A stretch of DNA of 64,000 nt, taken from positions 1,356,001 to 1,420,000 of the forward strand of contig NZ_CP137624.1 in NCBI RefSeq assembly GCF_033880585.1. The letters are read 5' to 3'. Of this stretch, positions 9,075 to 17,134 are shown piece by piece. This DNA comes from Lysinibacillus louembei. Its GTDB lineage: Bacteria > Bacillota > Bacilli > Bacillales_A > Planococcaceae. Under the pieces are notes generated by a model. It had not been told where the DNA came from. It saw only the letters and a list, made by a program, of their open reading frames with translations, and ran no database searches. The translations under genes were made by a program, and so were the position numbers. Every line of letters starts with the position of its first letter. The first letter of the stretch is position 1.

Positions 9075-10049
9075 ATGGTTACATTAAAGGATATTGCGAA
9101 GCATGCAAATGTTAGCATTTGTACAGTGTCTAAATATTTAAGCTCAAGCATGGTTGTGAAGAAAGAAACCGAGCAAAGAATCCAGCTAGCGATTAAGGAA
9201 CTTGGTTATGTACCAAATGTAGTGGCAAAAGCATTGAAGCGAATGGAGACATCCAATATAGCTGTTATTTTACCGAAAATTAATAATCTTTATTACTCAG
9301 AGATTACTTCTGGTATTAGTCAAACCTTAGGTAAATATCATTACAACCTGTATATATACGAGGTTGATAATTTACAGCTAAGCGAAGAGGAAATTTTGCA
9401 GCTAATGCGAGAAAATATGATTGCAGGCATTATTTTTATCGGCTTATTTGCAGATCAAACTTTCCAAGAAAGCATTAATAATATTGCAGGCTGGGATATT
9501 CCAGTTGTTTATGCCAATCGCTATATTTCTAATACGAGCTATCCACTTGTTTATCCAGATTTAGTGCAGGCTGGTGAAATAGGCACGAAGCATTTATTAG
9601 AGAAAGGAAAAGAGCGACTAGCTGTTGTGCATAAAGGTCTACGGGAAGAAATATTACATTCTTTCTTAGAGGGCTGCCAAAAAGCAGGTGGAAAGCACTT
9701 ACCGATTGTGATGGAAATAAACGATGATATGGATTTAGTAAATGACTTCGTACCACAGCTATTAGCGCAAAAAATTGAAGGGCTATTTACGCTAAATGAA
9801 TTAAGTGCTGTTTATTTAGCAAAGGCGTTACAAAAAGCAGATATAAAAATTCCACAAGATATAGCAGTTTTGAGCTTAGGGAATTCAGTTATGTCAGAAA
9901 TTTCAACGCCGGAGCTAACATGTGTCGATTTACAAAACAGAGAGTTAGGCATGAAAAGCGCTGAGCTTATTTTAAGCCAAATTCGCAAAGAAGCATATGA
10001 GCCTGTAACAGTTTTAGAGCCATTTATTGTGAAGCGTCATTCTACTTAA
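9075..10049 (+). CDS. LacI-family transcriptional repressor
   Basis: A 324-residue regulator. Residues 2-45 form the LacI helix-turn-helix, beginning VTLKDIAKHANVS and with the hinge-helix segment VAKALKR near 50-60; the remainder is a periplasmic-binding-protein-like sensor domain ending in the conserved LTCVDLQNRELG and a short tail. An ATG at 9066 is in frame but lies inside the AAGGAG site, so 9075 is the start. Operators before this gene and before the next operon imply that it represses itself and the amidohydrolase-membrane protein operon. The effector is unknown; given the neighbour it may be a purine-like compound or a sugar, which is inference. Confidence 0.9.
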   Translation: MVTLKDIAKHANVSICTVSKYLSSSMVVKKETEQRIQLAIKELGYVPNVVAKALKRMETSNIAVILPKINNLYYSEITSGISQTLGKYHYNLYIYEVDNLQLSEEEILQLMRENMIAGIIFIGLFADQTFQESINNIAGWDIPVVYANRYISNTSYPLVYPDLVQAGEIGTKHLLEKGKERLAVVHKGLREEILHSFLEGCQKAGGKHLPIVMEINDDMDLVNDFVPQLLAQKIEGLFTLNELSAVYLAKALQKADIKIPQDIAVLSLGNSVMSEISTPELTCVDLQNRELGMKSAELILSQIRKEAYEPVTVLEPFIVKRHST

Positions 10050-10053
10050 ATTA

Positions 10054-10084
10054 CTTTCCATTTTCTATGATGGAGAATGGAAAG
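10054..10084 (+). terminator. Weak terminator after the repressor gene
   Basis: CTTTCCATT at 10054-10062 pairs with AATGGAAAG at 10076-10084 around a 13-base loop, followed by a T-rich stretch. Confidence 0.45.
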
Positions 10085-10100
10085 CTTTAATTAATCTTTA

Positions 10101-10147
10101 GTTAAACGTTTAACTAAATAGCTTTGCAATAAAGTTAAACGTTTAAC
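10101..10147 (+). promoter_or_regulatory. Two perfect LacI-type operators before the amidohydrolase operon
   Basis: The 14-bp palindrome GTTAAACGTTTAAC occurs exactly at 10101-10114 and again at 10134-10147. The centres are 33 bp apart, about three helical turns, which places both on the same face of the DNA and would suit cooperative binding by a tetrameric or paired LacI-type repressor. Confidence 0.8.
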
Positions 10148-10216
10148 CTATAACTTTGTTAAGTATGGAGTTCTACTCTACTTATTATAAAAATAAAGCA
10201 CAAAGGGGAAATATGT

Positions 10217-11944
10217 ATGACAGAAACACAGGTAACTCAATTAGAGAAAGTTCGTGCTATTTTTGATGTGTTGCATGGACAAAGAGAAGCAGATTTACTA
10301 TTGAAAAATGTGAATATTTTAGATGTACATGGGGAAACCGTTTATCATGGCTCCTTATTAGTATATGATAAGCGAATTGTTGCATTGAACCCTGATGAAG
10401 CAAGTATTAAAGTGAAAGAGGTATTTGATGGACAAGGCTTATATGCGATTCCAGGCTTAATTGATGCACATATCCATTTCGAGTCACAGCTAGCACATCC
10501 GACGGCGTTAGCTGAGGCGATGGTTCCTTGTGGGACAACAACCATTTTTGCGGAATGCTTAGATTTATTAAGTGCTGCTGGAGATGATGGGGTGCGAGCA
10601 GCCCAAAATTTATTCCGTGATTATGATAAGCTTCCATATCGCTTATATGCCTTTGCACCAGGGAAAAAGGTGGCGGCGGCAGTAACAAAGGAAGTATTAG
10701 AAATGGAGCCTGTTATTGGGCTAGGGGAGTTTGAGCATTTTACCTATAGCAAAGGTGATGAGGACGATTTCCATAAAGCTGCATGGGTGCGAGAAAAAGG
10801 CGGCTTTATGAATGGACATTGGGGATTAACCGCATTATCAGATATGACATTAAACTATTTACCAGCGATTGGGGTATCCAACAATCATGATGTTTGGAAC
10901 GGAGATGATATTGAAAAAAGCATTCGCTATGGCTTCCCAACACATATTAAATTCGGTGTTGGTAGCAATGAGGTTATTAAAACATTGCTGCGTTCTATCG
11001 TAGACCGCAAATTCCCAACGGAAAACTTTATGCTGTGTACTGACAATATTTCAGTAGAGCGATTATTAAAGATGGGGCATATGGATTGGATTATTTCGCT
11101 TTGTGCAGAGATGGGTATCAATCCGATTAAAGCTATTAAAATGGCCTCATATAATACAGCAAAATCCTTTAATATGGATGATCAAATTGGCTCGCTAACA
11201 CCAGGGCGCTTTGCAGATATTGTTTTAACAGACAGCTTATCAAATATTAATCCGCTCTATGTTTTTAAAGATGGTGAGCTCATCGCACAAAACAAACAAA
11301 TGCTGAAGCATGTAGAAATCGATTATTCTGAAATGTGCACAGAGGCAGTAGAAGGTTTAGGTGATTTAACACCTGAGCAGTTAGACCTTGAGCTGCTGGA
11401 AGTATCGGAGGATGGCAGCAAAGCGAAAGTATATTTATTTGATGTTTATGGTCGAGGGCATGCCAAGTTTTATCAGGAAATATGGCTACCATTAAAGGAT
11501 GGCAAAGTTGTACAGCAGTACGAAGGAGAAAAGCTCAGTCGTTTAGCCGTTGTGCAACGCTATGCAGATGGTAAGCGCCATATTGTCACAGGCTTGTTTA
11601 AAGGGGTATATGTTGAAAGTGGAGCAGTTGCAACATTCTGGCCAGCACCATATCCATACTTTGTAGCGGTAGGACAAGATAGCGAGGAAATGTGCTATTG
11701 TTTAAAGGAAGTGGATAAGTATTCTGGTGCATGTATCGTAACAGAGAATCAAGAGAAGAAGAGCGTTATGCCACTTGAAATTTATGGAGTCATGGCAAAT
11801 ATGACAGTGGATGAATTAACAGCAAGCGCTAGCAGCATTGATCAGGCATTGGAGCAGCTTGGTAATCATAATGAAGGTGAGCCAGTTGTTAACAAGCTAT
11901 TAAGCTTATTTATTTCATTACATCGCTTCCGCTTCATGAAGTAG
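10217..11944 (+). CDS. Adenine-deaminase-family amidohydrolase
   Basis: A 575-residue metal-dependent hydrolase of the adenine deaminase/amidohydrolase group. It shows DAHIHFES near residue 82 (the HxH metal pair), GLGEFEHF near 170, NGHWGL near 197, a late CTDNIS near 274 (metal aspartate), and LTPGRFADIVL typical of the composite beta domain, followed by an adenine-deaminase-like C-terminal domain. The motifs differ from classical Ade (for example HIHFES for HVHIES and NGHWGL for GHAPGL), so adenine is only a candidate substrate. GGGG seven bases before ATG supports the start. It is the first gene after two LacI-type operators and is followed by a membrane protein in the same direction. Confidence 0.75.
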   Translation: MTETQVTQLEKVRAIFDVLHGQREADLLLKNVNILDVHGETVYHGSLLVYDKRIVALNPDEASIKVKEVFDGQGLYAIPGLIDAHIHFESQLAHPTALAEAMVPCGTTTIFAECLDLLSAAGDDGVRAAQNLFRDYDKLPYRLYAFAPGKKVAAAVTKEVLEMEPVIGLGEFEHFTYSKGDEDDFHKAAWVREKGGFMNGHWGLTALSDMTLNYLPAIGVSNNHDVWNGDDIEKSIRYGFPTHIKFGVGSNEVIKTLLRSIVDRKFPTENFMLCTDNISVERLLKMGHMDWIISLCAEMGINPIKAIKMASYNTAKSFNMDDQIGSLTPGRFADIVLTDSLSNINPLYVFKDGELIAQNKQMLKHVEIDYSEMCTEAVEGLGDLTPEQLDLELLEVSEDGSKAKVYLFDVYGRGHAKFYQEIWLPLKDGKVVQQYEGEKLSRLAVVQRYADGKRHIVTGLFKGVYVESGAVATFWPAPYPYFVAVGQDSEEMCYCLKEVDKYSGACIVTENQEKKSVMPLEIYGVMANMTVDELTASASSIDQALEQLGNHNEGEPVVNKLLSLFISLHRFRFMK

Positions 11945-11973
11945 GGTTTTTCTCGACAATTAATGCCTATTGA

Positions 11974-11988
11974 TTGTAAGCGTTATCA
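11974..11988 (+). promoter_or_regulatory. cre site (CcpA operator)
   Basis: TTGTAAGCGTTATCA matches the catabolite-response consensus WTGNAARCGNWWWCA at every position. It lies between the amidohydrolase stop and the membrane-protein start, where bound CcpA would act as a roadblock to the downstream gene. Confidence 0.65.
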
Positions 11989-12041
11989 AATGTAAATCTA
12001 TCATTGCAATTTTAAATTATATTCGAAAGAGGGATGGGAAT

Positions 12042-12743
12042 ATGAAGGGTAATTTTGATATTACACAGCTGCAAAAAGATAGTTCTTTAACAAAACGTTG
12101 GTTTATTTATATCGCGGGTATTTATATTTTAACATTGGGAATTAGTTTAGCGATTCGAGCGGGTATTGGGATATCTCCACAGAGCAGTTTAACAAGAACG
12201 ATGACGCTTATTTTCCCGCAGTTATCACAAGGCACGTATTCTTTTTTACTAGAGCTGATTATGCTGCTTTTAGCGTATTTAGTTTTACCAAAAGATTTTA
12301 AGTTTAAATATTTTGCAGGGTTAATTCCAGCGTTAGCATTAAGTATTTTTTTAGATTTAAATTTACTTTTAACAGGCTTTATTCAGCTAGATGCATATGC
12401 TGCAAAGGTTGTATTATTAATCATTGCAGATGCTGCGTTGGCATACGGTTTATTTTTAATGATTCAAGTAAATTTAGTATTGATTCCAGTCGATTTATTC
12501 GTAAATCAGGTTGTAAAGAGAACGAATTTCAAGTGGGGGAATGTGAAAACCGCATTCGACTGTACACTATTATTAACATCTGTATTAGTAGGCTTAAGCT
12601 TCTTAGGTGAAGTGCCATTTATCCGTGAAGGTACAATTATTAATGCGATTTTAGTAGGACAATATATTAAGCTCTATTCGTATATCGCAAGAAAAAATAT
12701 GGAAAGAAAAGCTGGCTTAGTTACACAGGCTGTTAAAAATTAA
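12042..12743 (+). CDS. YczE/YitT-like integral membrane protein
   Basis: A 233-residue membrane protein with about six membrane segments. The segment GISLAIRAGIGISPQSS near residue 35 is characteristic of the YczE group of bacterial membrane proteins of unknown function. The in-frame region upstream of 12042 was rejected as coding because GAGGGATGGG lies just before this ATG. It follows the amidohydrolase by 97 bases with no terminator between, so both are probably read from the same LacI-controlled promoter, with a cre site added in the gap. A role in moving the amidohydrolase substrate across the membrane is a reasonable but untested inference. Confidence 0.75.
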   Translation: MKGNFDITQLQKDSSLTKRWFIYIAGIYILTLGISLAIRAGIGISPQSSLTRTMTLIFPQLSQGTYSFLLELIMLLLAYLVLPKDFKFKYFAGLIPALALSIFLDLNLLLTGFIQLDAYAAKVVLLIIADAALAYGLFLMIQVNLVLIPVDLFVNQVVKRTNFKWGNVKTAFDCTLLLTSVLVGLSFLGEVPFIREGTIINAILVGQYIKLYSYIARKNMERKAGLVTQAVKN

Positions 12744-12869
12744 AAGATGTGGTGTCTTAAATTTGTTTCTGATTTTAGCATATAAAGTACCTCTTTTTAT
12801 TCATATATTATTCATTACATTAGAAATATCCAATAGTGTAAAATATATTTATAGTAAAGGAGGGATATT

Positions 12870-13208
12870 ATGCGGAAAATATGGTTTTTTAGCATTTTAT
12901 CGCTAACTATTGCTGTAATCATTGTTTGTATTTATATTTACAATATTCCTGGTAGCATGGAAGAAGCTGAGAAAGCATTTGATGAATATTTAATTGCGCA
13001 AGAGGTAAAAAAAGAGAATATTGCTACTAAAGAGATAAAAAAAGATTATAAAATCGGTGGTTATTATTTTGATGTGACGTATAAAGACGAGCCGCCTAAC
13101 TATCGGTATAATTATTTTTATCAGGCTAGCTCTAAACGTATAGTTTTGCTTGTTTTTGATGGTAATAGAGGAATTGATGAAGGGATGAAATATCCCCCAA
13201 TTAAATAA
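12870..13208 (+). CDS. Small membrane-anchored protein, DUF3139-like
   Basis: A 112-residue protein with an N-terminal membrane segment (residues 5-25) and a short extracytoplasmic domain containing MEEAEKAFDEYLIAQEV and KKDYKIGGYYFDVTYKD. This pattern resembles the DUF3139 family of Firmicutes, for which no function is known. AAAGGAGGG before the ATG gives a strong start. A bidirectional terminator follows. The family call is from memory and moderately sure. Confidence 0.7.
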   Translation: MRKIWFFSILSLTIAVIIVCIYIYNIPGSMEEAEKAFDEYLIAQEVKKENIATKEIKKDYKIGGYYFDVTYKDEPPNYRYNYFYQASSKRIVLLVFDGNRGIDEGMKYPPIK

Positions 13209-13221
13209 GTGAAATTAAGAA

Positions 13222-13259
13222 AAAACGGATGGGAAAATGCATTTTATTCCATCCGTTTT
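13222..13259. terminator. Bidirectional terminator
   Basis: AAAACGGATGG at 13222-13232 pairs with CCATCCGTTTT at 13249-13259, with T-runs on both strands, between convergent genes. Confidence 0.85.
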
Positions 13260-13301
13260 GATTTGAGTTTTTCGAATAGTTGATGCTATCAAAGAGATTA
13301 A

Positions 13302-14279
13302 TTATTTTTCATTACGCAACAGTGGCTGTGTGCTGCAACGGAACGAGCCACCGAAGCTTCTTGAAATTTGAAAATCGATGTATTCCACCTTTATGCCACG
13401 CTTTTCAAGCTCAGCACCAATAAAATCAAATTCATAGTCAGTTATATAGACATGGTCATTAATTGGTAAACCATTTGTCGCAAGGCGAGATGCTTGCTCA
13501 AGTGTCACATGAATTTGATCCCAATTTTTAAACTGCTCTGGAATACCGTTTAAAAAGGCTTCCTCGCAAATGATGATTAAGCCCTCACGTACAATGCTTA
13601 ATGCACAATCGAGATGCAAAATCGTATGGTGCAAAGGCACTTCAATGACTTGATAACCAAAATTGCTCGTTAAATTACTTAACCATTGGACACCGTTACT
13701 ATTTGAAGCAAGACCAGAATTACCAACATAAATCGTTTGATCTAATACTAATACGTCACCGCCCTCTAAAAACGGTCCTTGCTCGGAATCACTGCCTAAT
13801 GAAATATCAGGCTTTGGAATTGCGATGTACAGACAGCTGTTTTGATTAGCCTCTTCTACTAATATATTGCGTGCTGGTAGCACCTCATTTCGACGATGCG
13901 GGAAACGCAATGAGCCTTCAATGAGCATATTGCCGACTGTGAAGAAAGGGTCACGAATAAAGAAATTGCTGTAGCCATCCTCATAGCCTATTTCCTTTTC
14001 ATAATCTGTTAGCATACGTGGTAAAAGCACCTCTACACCATGCTTTTCTAAAATCTTTTTTAAATTTGCTCGTTCCTCCTCCCATGCCTTTTGTCTGTCA
14101 GGGAAAACCTCTTTATAGTTTTTTCCTTCGACATCTACAGTTTTATATAATGCAATGCTTTCCTCTGTTAAAAATTCCTCGTCTATGCGATTACTAACTG
14201 CTGGAAAGGCAAACTCCGATTGTGCTAGCACTACTCTTTGTAATGGTGCAAATTCACTTTTTACAAAAATAGAAGTCAT
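13302..14279 (-). CDS. Amidinotransferase/arginine-deiminase-fold enzyme
   Basis: A 325-residue enzyme of the guanidino-group-modifying superfamily (arginine deiminase, dimethylargininase, amidinotransferases), which work through a covalent cysteine adduct. Visible elements are GPFLEGGDVLVL near residue 168 (acidic substrate contacts), the catalytic histidine in HTILHLDCAL near 218, and the catalytic cysteine in GGSFRCSTQPL near 317. Length suits glycine/inosamine-type amidinotransferases and related hydrolases better than 400-residue arginine deiminase. No arginine-pathway genes are adjacent, so the exact substrate is open. The ATG at 14279 has GGGGGAAG at good spacing. Confidence 0.75.
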   Translation of the reverse strand: MTSIFVKSEFAPLQRVVLAQSEFAFPAVSNRIDEEFLTEESIALYKTVDVEGKNYKEVFPDRQKAWEEERANLKKILEKHGVEVLLPRMLTDYEKEIGYEDGYSNFFIRDPFFTVGNMLIEGSLRFPHRRNEVLPARNILVEEANQNSCLYIAIPKPDISLGSDSEQGPFLEGGDVLVLDQTIYVGNSGLASNSNGVQWLSNLTSNFGYQVIEVPLHHTILHLDCALSIVREGLIIICEEAFLNGIPEQFKNWDQIHVTLEQASRLATNGLPINDHVYITDYEFDFIGAELEKRGIKVEYIDFQISRSFGGSFRCSTQPLLRNEK

Positions 14280-14410
14280 GTATTACTTCCCCCTTAAGTT
14301 ATATTCGCTAGCTATCGTAAAGTATATAGTAACAATATAGTCAACAGTAAATTTGCGCTATCATACATTAAATAGAAATTATGTTAAAGTTGAAGAAGGG
14401 GGGATTGCTT

Positions 14411-15121
14411 ATGCGTTTACAGGAGCAGCGACTTCAGCAGGCAGTACAAGGGAAAACGATATTAATTACAGGAGCGAGCTCAGGCATTGGGCGAGATACC
14501 GCCCTGTTATTAGCTCGTTATGGAGCGAAGCTAATAGTTGTCGGTCGCAATGAAGAGCGTTTACGTGATGTGGCTATGCAGACAGGTGCACAGATGTATG
14601 TAATGGATTTGCGTGAAGAGCAAAATCGCCAGCAGCTCTGTCGCGAAATCCAGCAATTAGATATTTTCATTAATAATGCAGGCATATCAATTCACCGTTC
14701 GATTTATGATGCATTAGAGCGTCCGCATGATTTTAGGCGCACAATGGCTATTAACTATTTTGCTCCTGTTGAGCTAATGCTCCATTTTATTCCATTGCTA
14801 GATGCAGCACAAGGACAAATTGTTAATGTTTCAACGATTAATACAAAGTTTCGTCCAATGGCAAAATGGTCTGCTTATCAAGCATCAAAGGCGGCATTTG
14901 ATACATGGCTACGCGCTGTTGCACCAGAAGTGAAGCACACTGTTTCCACTATTTATTTGCCACTCGTTCGGACACCAATGATTGCACCAACAAAACAATA
15001 TGAGCGTATGCCAGCGATGTCTAGTGAAGCTGCAGCAAAGCGTATTGCTCGTTTACTATATACGAAAAAGAGGGAGGATCAACCTTGGTGGCTACTATTT
15101 CTACGTTACGTGAGACCTTAA
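14411..15121 (+). CDS. Short-chain dehydrogenase/reductase (SDR)
   Basis: A 236-residue classical SDR using NAD(P)H. It has the cofactor motif TGASSGIG at residues 20-27, the NNAG motif near 87, the catalytic serine in NVSTINT near 135 and the YQASK catalytic tyrosine-lysine pair near 152. GGGGGG before ATG 14411 fixes the start. Its last 37 bases overlap the next gene, an acyl-adenylating enzyme, so the two are translationally linked. Together they could activate a carboxylic acid and reduce or modify it, but the substrate is not visible. Confidence 0.85.
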   Translation: MRLQEQRLQQAVQGKTILITGASSGIGRDTALLLARYGAKLIVVGRNEERLRDVAMQTGAQMYVMDLREEQNRQQLCREIQQLDIFINNAGISIHRSIYDALERPHDFRRTMAINYFAPVELMLHFIPLLDAAQGQIVNVSTINTKFRPMAKWSAYQASKAAFDTWLRAVAPEVKHTVSTIYLPLVRTPMIAPTKQYERMPAMSSEAAAKRIARLLYTKKREDQPWWLLFLRYVRP

Positions 15122-16389
15122 AAATTAAAGCTTATTTGCGTATGCCTTTAAGACAGCTATTAATAGCAGTTGTTAAAGAGGGGGTATCAATAAATGCATT
15201 GCTCTCTTTTTATGCAAAAAAGCAGCCACATACACCGCTTTTTATTGAAAATCATGTAGTGATAACATACGGACAGTTTTATGATGAAGTTATTTATATG
15301 AGCTATGCTTTGTATGAGAAGGGGCTTCGAGCAGGGCAGCGTGTAGGCTTTCAATGTGCTAATAGTGTTAATTTATTACGTGCACTTTTCGCAGTAGAGC
15401 GAATTGGAGCAACTGCTATATTGTTACATACGGGTCGCTCTGTGAAGGGGCATTTTGATTTTTTATTTACGGAAGAGACGTTGAAGGATTTACCAACAAG
15501 GGCGGCAGCATGCTATTTTCCACGAAGGCAGGGCAAAATTATTGTTCAAACAAGCGGTACGACTGGTGAGCCTAAAGGTGTGCATAGCACGGTGCAAAAT
15601 GTGTTAGCACCATTTCGTGCATTGCTGGAGCGCATGCATTTTCATACATATCGCTATGTGTATGTCGCAACGCCATTTTTTCATGGCTATGGTCTGGCTT
15701 TTTTAACCGCAACGATGGCAGCAGGACACACCATTATAGTAAGCAAGCGCTTTGATGCAGCATTGCTTGAGATATATCCAATTGAAGCACTGACAGTTGT
15801 GCCAACACTATTAGCCCGTTTTCGTCCGACTCCAACATTGCGCTGTGTAGCGAGTGGAAGCGCACCGTTGCACAATAGTAAAGGCTTTGATGAGATTTTA
15901 TATAATTTATATGGCACATCGGAAGCTGGCTTAATTAGTATAGCAACACCAAAGGAGAGAGCGTTGCAGCACGCTACAATAGGCAAGCCGATTGAGGGGT
16001 TAAAATTAAGCTATCAGCAAGGCGAATTAATTGTCAATGGCAGACGGACAGGCGATTTAGTAGAGGAAGTAGATGGCTTGCTGTTTATGAAAGGACGCTT
16101 ACATGACATGATTATTTCAGGTGGAGAAAATGTTTTTCCACAGCAGGTTGAGCAAATTATGCGCAGGCATCCGAAAATTATAGATGCAGCAATTATAGGG
16201 GAGGCAGATTCGCAATTTGGGGAGCTTGTTGTGGCATATGTCATTGCAGTAGACATAGATGAACAAAATATTATTAACTTTTGTAAAGAGAACCTAGCGA
16301 ATTATGAATGTCCTAAAAAAATTTACTTTGTTGACAAACTACCATACAACGAGCTAGGAAAATTAAATCGTAAAGCTTTATATAGCTGA
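15085..16389 (+). CDS. AMP-binding acid-CoA ligase-type enzyme
   Basis: A 434-residue ATP-dependent adenylating enzyme, shorter than the usual 500-550 residues because the N-terminal part is reduced. Core motifs are present: VQTSGTTGEPKG near residue 155, the aromatic YGTSEAG near 276, GRLHDMIISGGENVFP near 337, and the C-terminal catalytic lysine in NELGKLNRKAL near 427. The enzyme should form an acyl-adenylate and thioester. TTG at 15085 (seven bases after GGGAGG) or GTG at 15088 is the start. It overlaps the upstream SDR gene by 37 bases in a different frame. Substrate class (fatty or aryl acid) is unknown. Confidence 0.83.
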   Translation: MVATISTLRETLKIKAYLRMPLRQLLIAVVKEGVSINALLSFYAKKQPHTPLFIENHVVITYGQFYDEVIYMSYALYEKGLRAGQRVGFQCANSVNLLRALFAVERIGATAILLHTGRSVKGHFDFLFTEETLKDLPTRAAACYFPRRQGKIIVQTSGTTGEPKGVHSTVQNVLAPFRALLERMHFHTYRYVYVATPFFHGYGLAFLTATMAAGHTIIVSKRFDAALLEIYPIEALTVVPTLLARFRPTPTLRCVASGSAPLHNSKGFDEILYNLYGTSEAGLISIATPKERALQHATIGKPIEGLKLSYQQGELIVNGRRTGDLVEEVDGLLFMKGRLHDMIISGGENVFPQQVEQIMRRHPKIIDAAIIGEADSQFGELVVAYVIAVDIDEQNIINFCKENLANYECPKKIYFVDKLPYNELGKLNRKALYS

Positions 16390-16418
16390 TTGTATAAATA
16401 TTTGTATGTGTGTATAAT
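16390..16418 (+). promoter_or_regulatory. Promoter of the LysE-family gene
   Basis: TTGTAT at 16390-16395, 17-bp spacer, TATAAT at 16413-16418. Transcription would start near 16425, leaving almost no leader for an ATG at 16431 but a normal one for the TTG at 16473. Confidence 0.5.
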
Positions 16419-16472
16419 TAATAGAAACGGATGAAACGTAGTGTAATATACTTGAGTAAGGAAGTTGAGCAT

Positions 16473-17102
16473 TTGGAGCAGTATTTGAAGTTTTTACTTG
16501 TTGGACTAGCAATTGCAATGCCTGTTGGTGCAATCACGGTTGAAATGACGAAGCAGGGCTTAAAAAATGGCTTTTTTCATGGTTGGGCAGTTGGCTTAGG
16601 TGGAATGACGATTGATTTACTATTAATCGTTGCGCTTTATTTAGGGTTTGCACAGGTGTTGGCATTACCTTACGTGCAAATGCCTTTATGGATTATTGGT
16701 GCAGTTTTTTTATTTTTACTTGCCTATGACTCAATTAAAAATGCGGATCAGGATATTACGTTGGCTGGAGAAAAGGTCAATAAGTCGCTATGGACAACTT
16801 ATCGCAACGGTTTTCTTGTTGCGTTATCGCCTGGTAATTTAGTATTTTGGGTGTCTGTTTTTGGAGTCGTATTAGCAGATTCCTATACAGCGCAATCGAG
16901 TAGTTTTTTACTAGCGGCTCTGGGGATTCTGACAGGGATATTAGTGCATGATATTGGGCTGCTATCGATTGTTTCGGTCACGCGTAGAGTGATGAATCGT
17001 AAAATGATTCAATGGACCTCGATTGTAGCAGGACTATTATTATTTGGCTTCGCATGTTATTTTTTATACCGCTTTTATATGGATATCAGTAATTATATTT
17101 GA
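16473..17102 (+). CDS. LysE/RhtB-family amino-acid exporter
   Basis: A 209-residue membrane protein with six hydrophobic segments of the LysE translocator family, which exports amino acids or related metabolites. The first segment contains VGLAIAMPVGAITVE, equivalent to the conserved PGP-type start of the family, and the fourth contains ALSPGNLVFWVSVFG. I chose TTG 16473 because AAGGAAG lies eight bases upstream and the protein then begins right at the first membrane helix, as is usual for the family; an in-frame ATG at 16431 has no ribosome site and lies too near the likely transcription start. It is monocistronic with its own terminator. Confidence 0.8.
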   Translation: MEQYLKFLLVGLAIAMPVGAITVEMTKQGLKNGFFHGWAVGLGGMTIDLLLIVALYLGFAQVLALPYVQMPLWIIGAVFLFLLAYDSIKNADQDITLAGEKVNKSLWTTYRNGFLVALSPGNLVFWVSVFGVVLADSYTAQSSSFLLAALGILTGILVHDIGLLSIVSVTRRVMNRKMIQWTSIVAGLLLFGFACYFLYRFYMDISNYI

Positions 17103-17106
17103 GGAG

Positions 17107-17134
17107 AAGGAGGGAGATTCCCTCCTTTTATTTT
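17107..17134 (+). terminator. Intrinsic terminator after the LysE-family gene
   Basis: AAGGAGGGA at 17107-17115, three-base loop, TCCCTCCTT at 17119-17127, then TTATTTTA. It touches the end of the convergent ABC ATPase gene. Confidence 0.85.
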
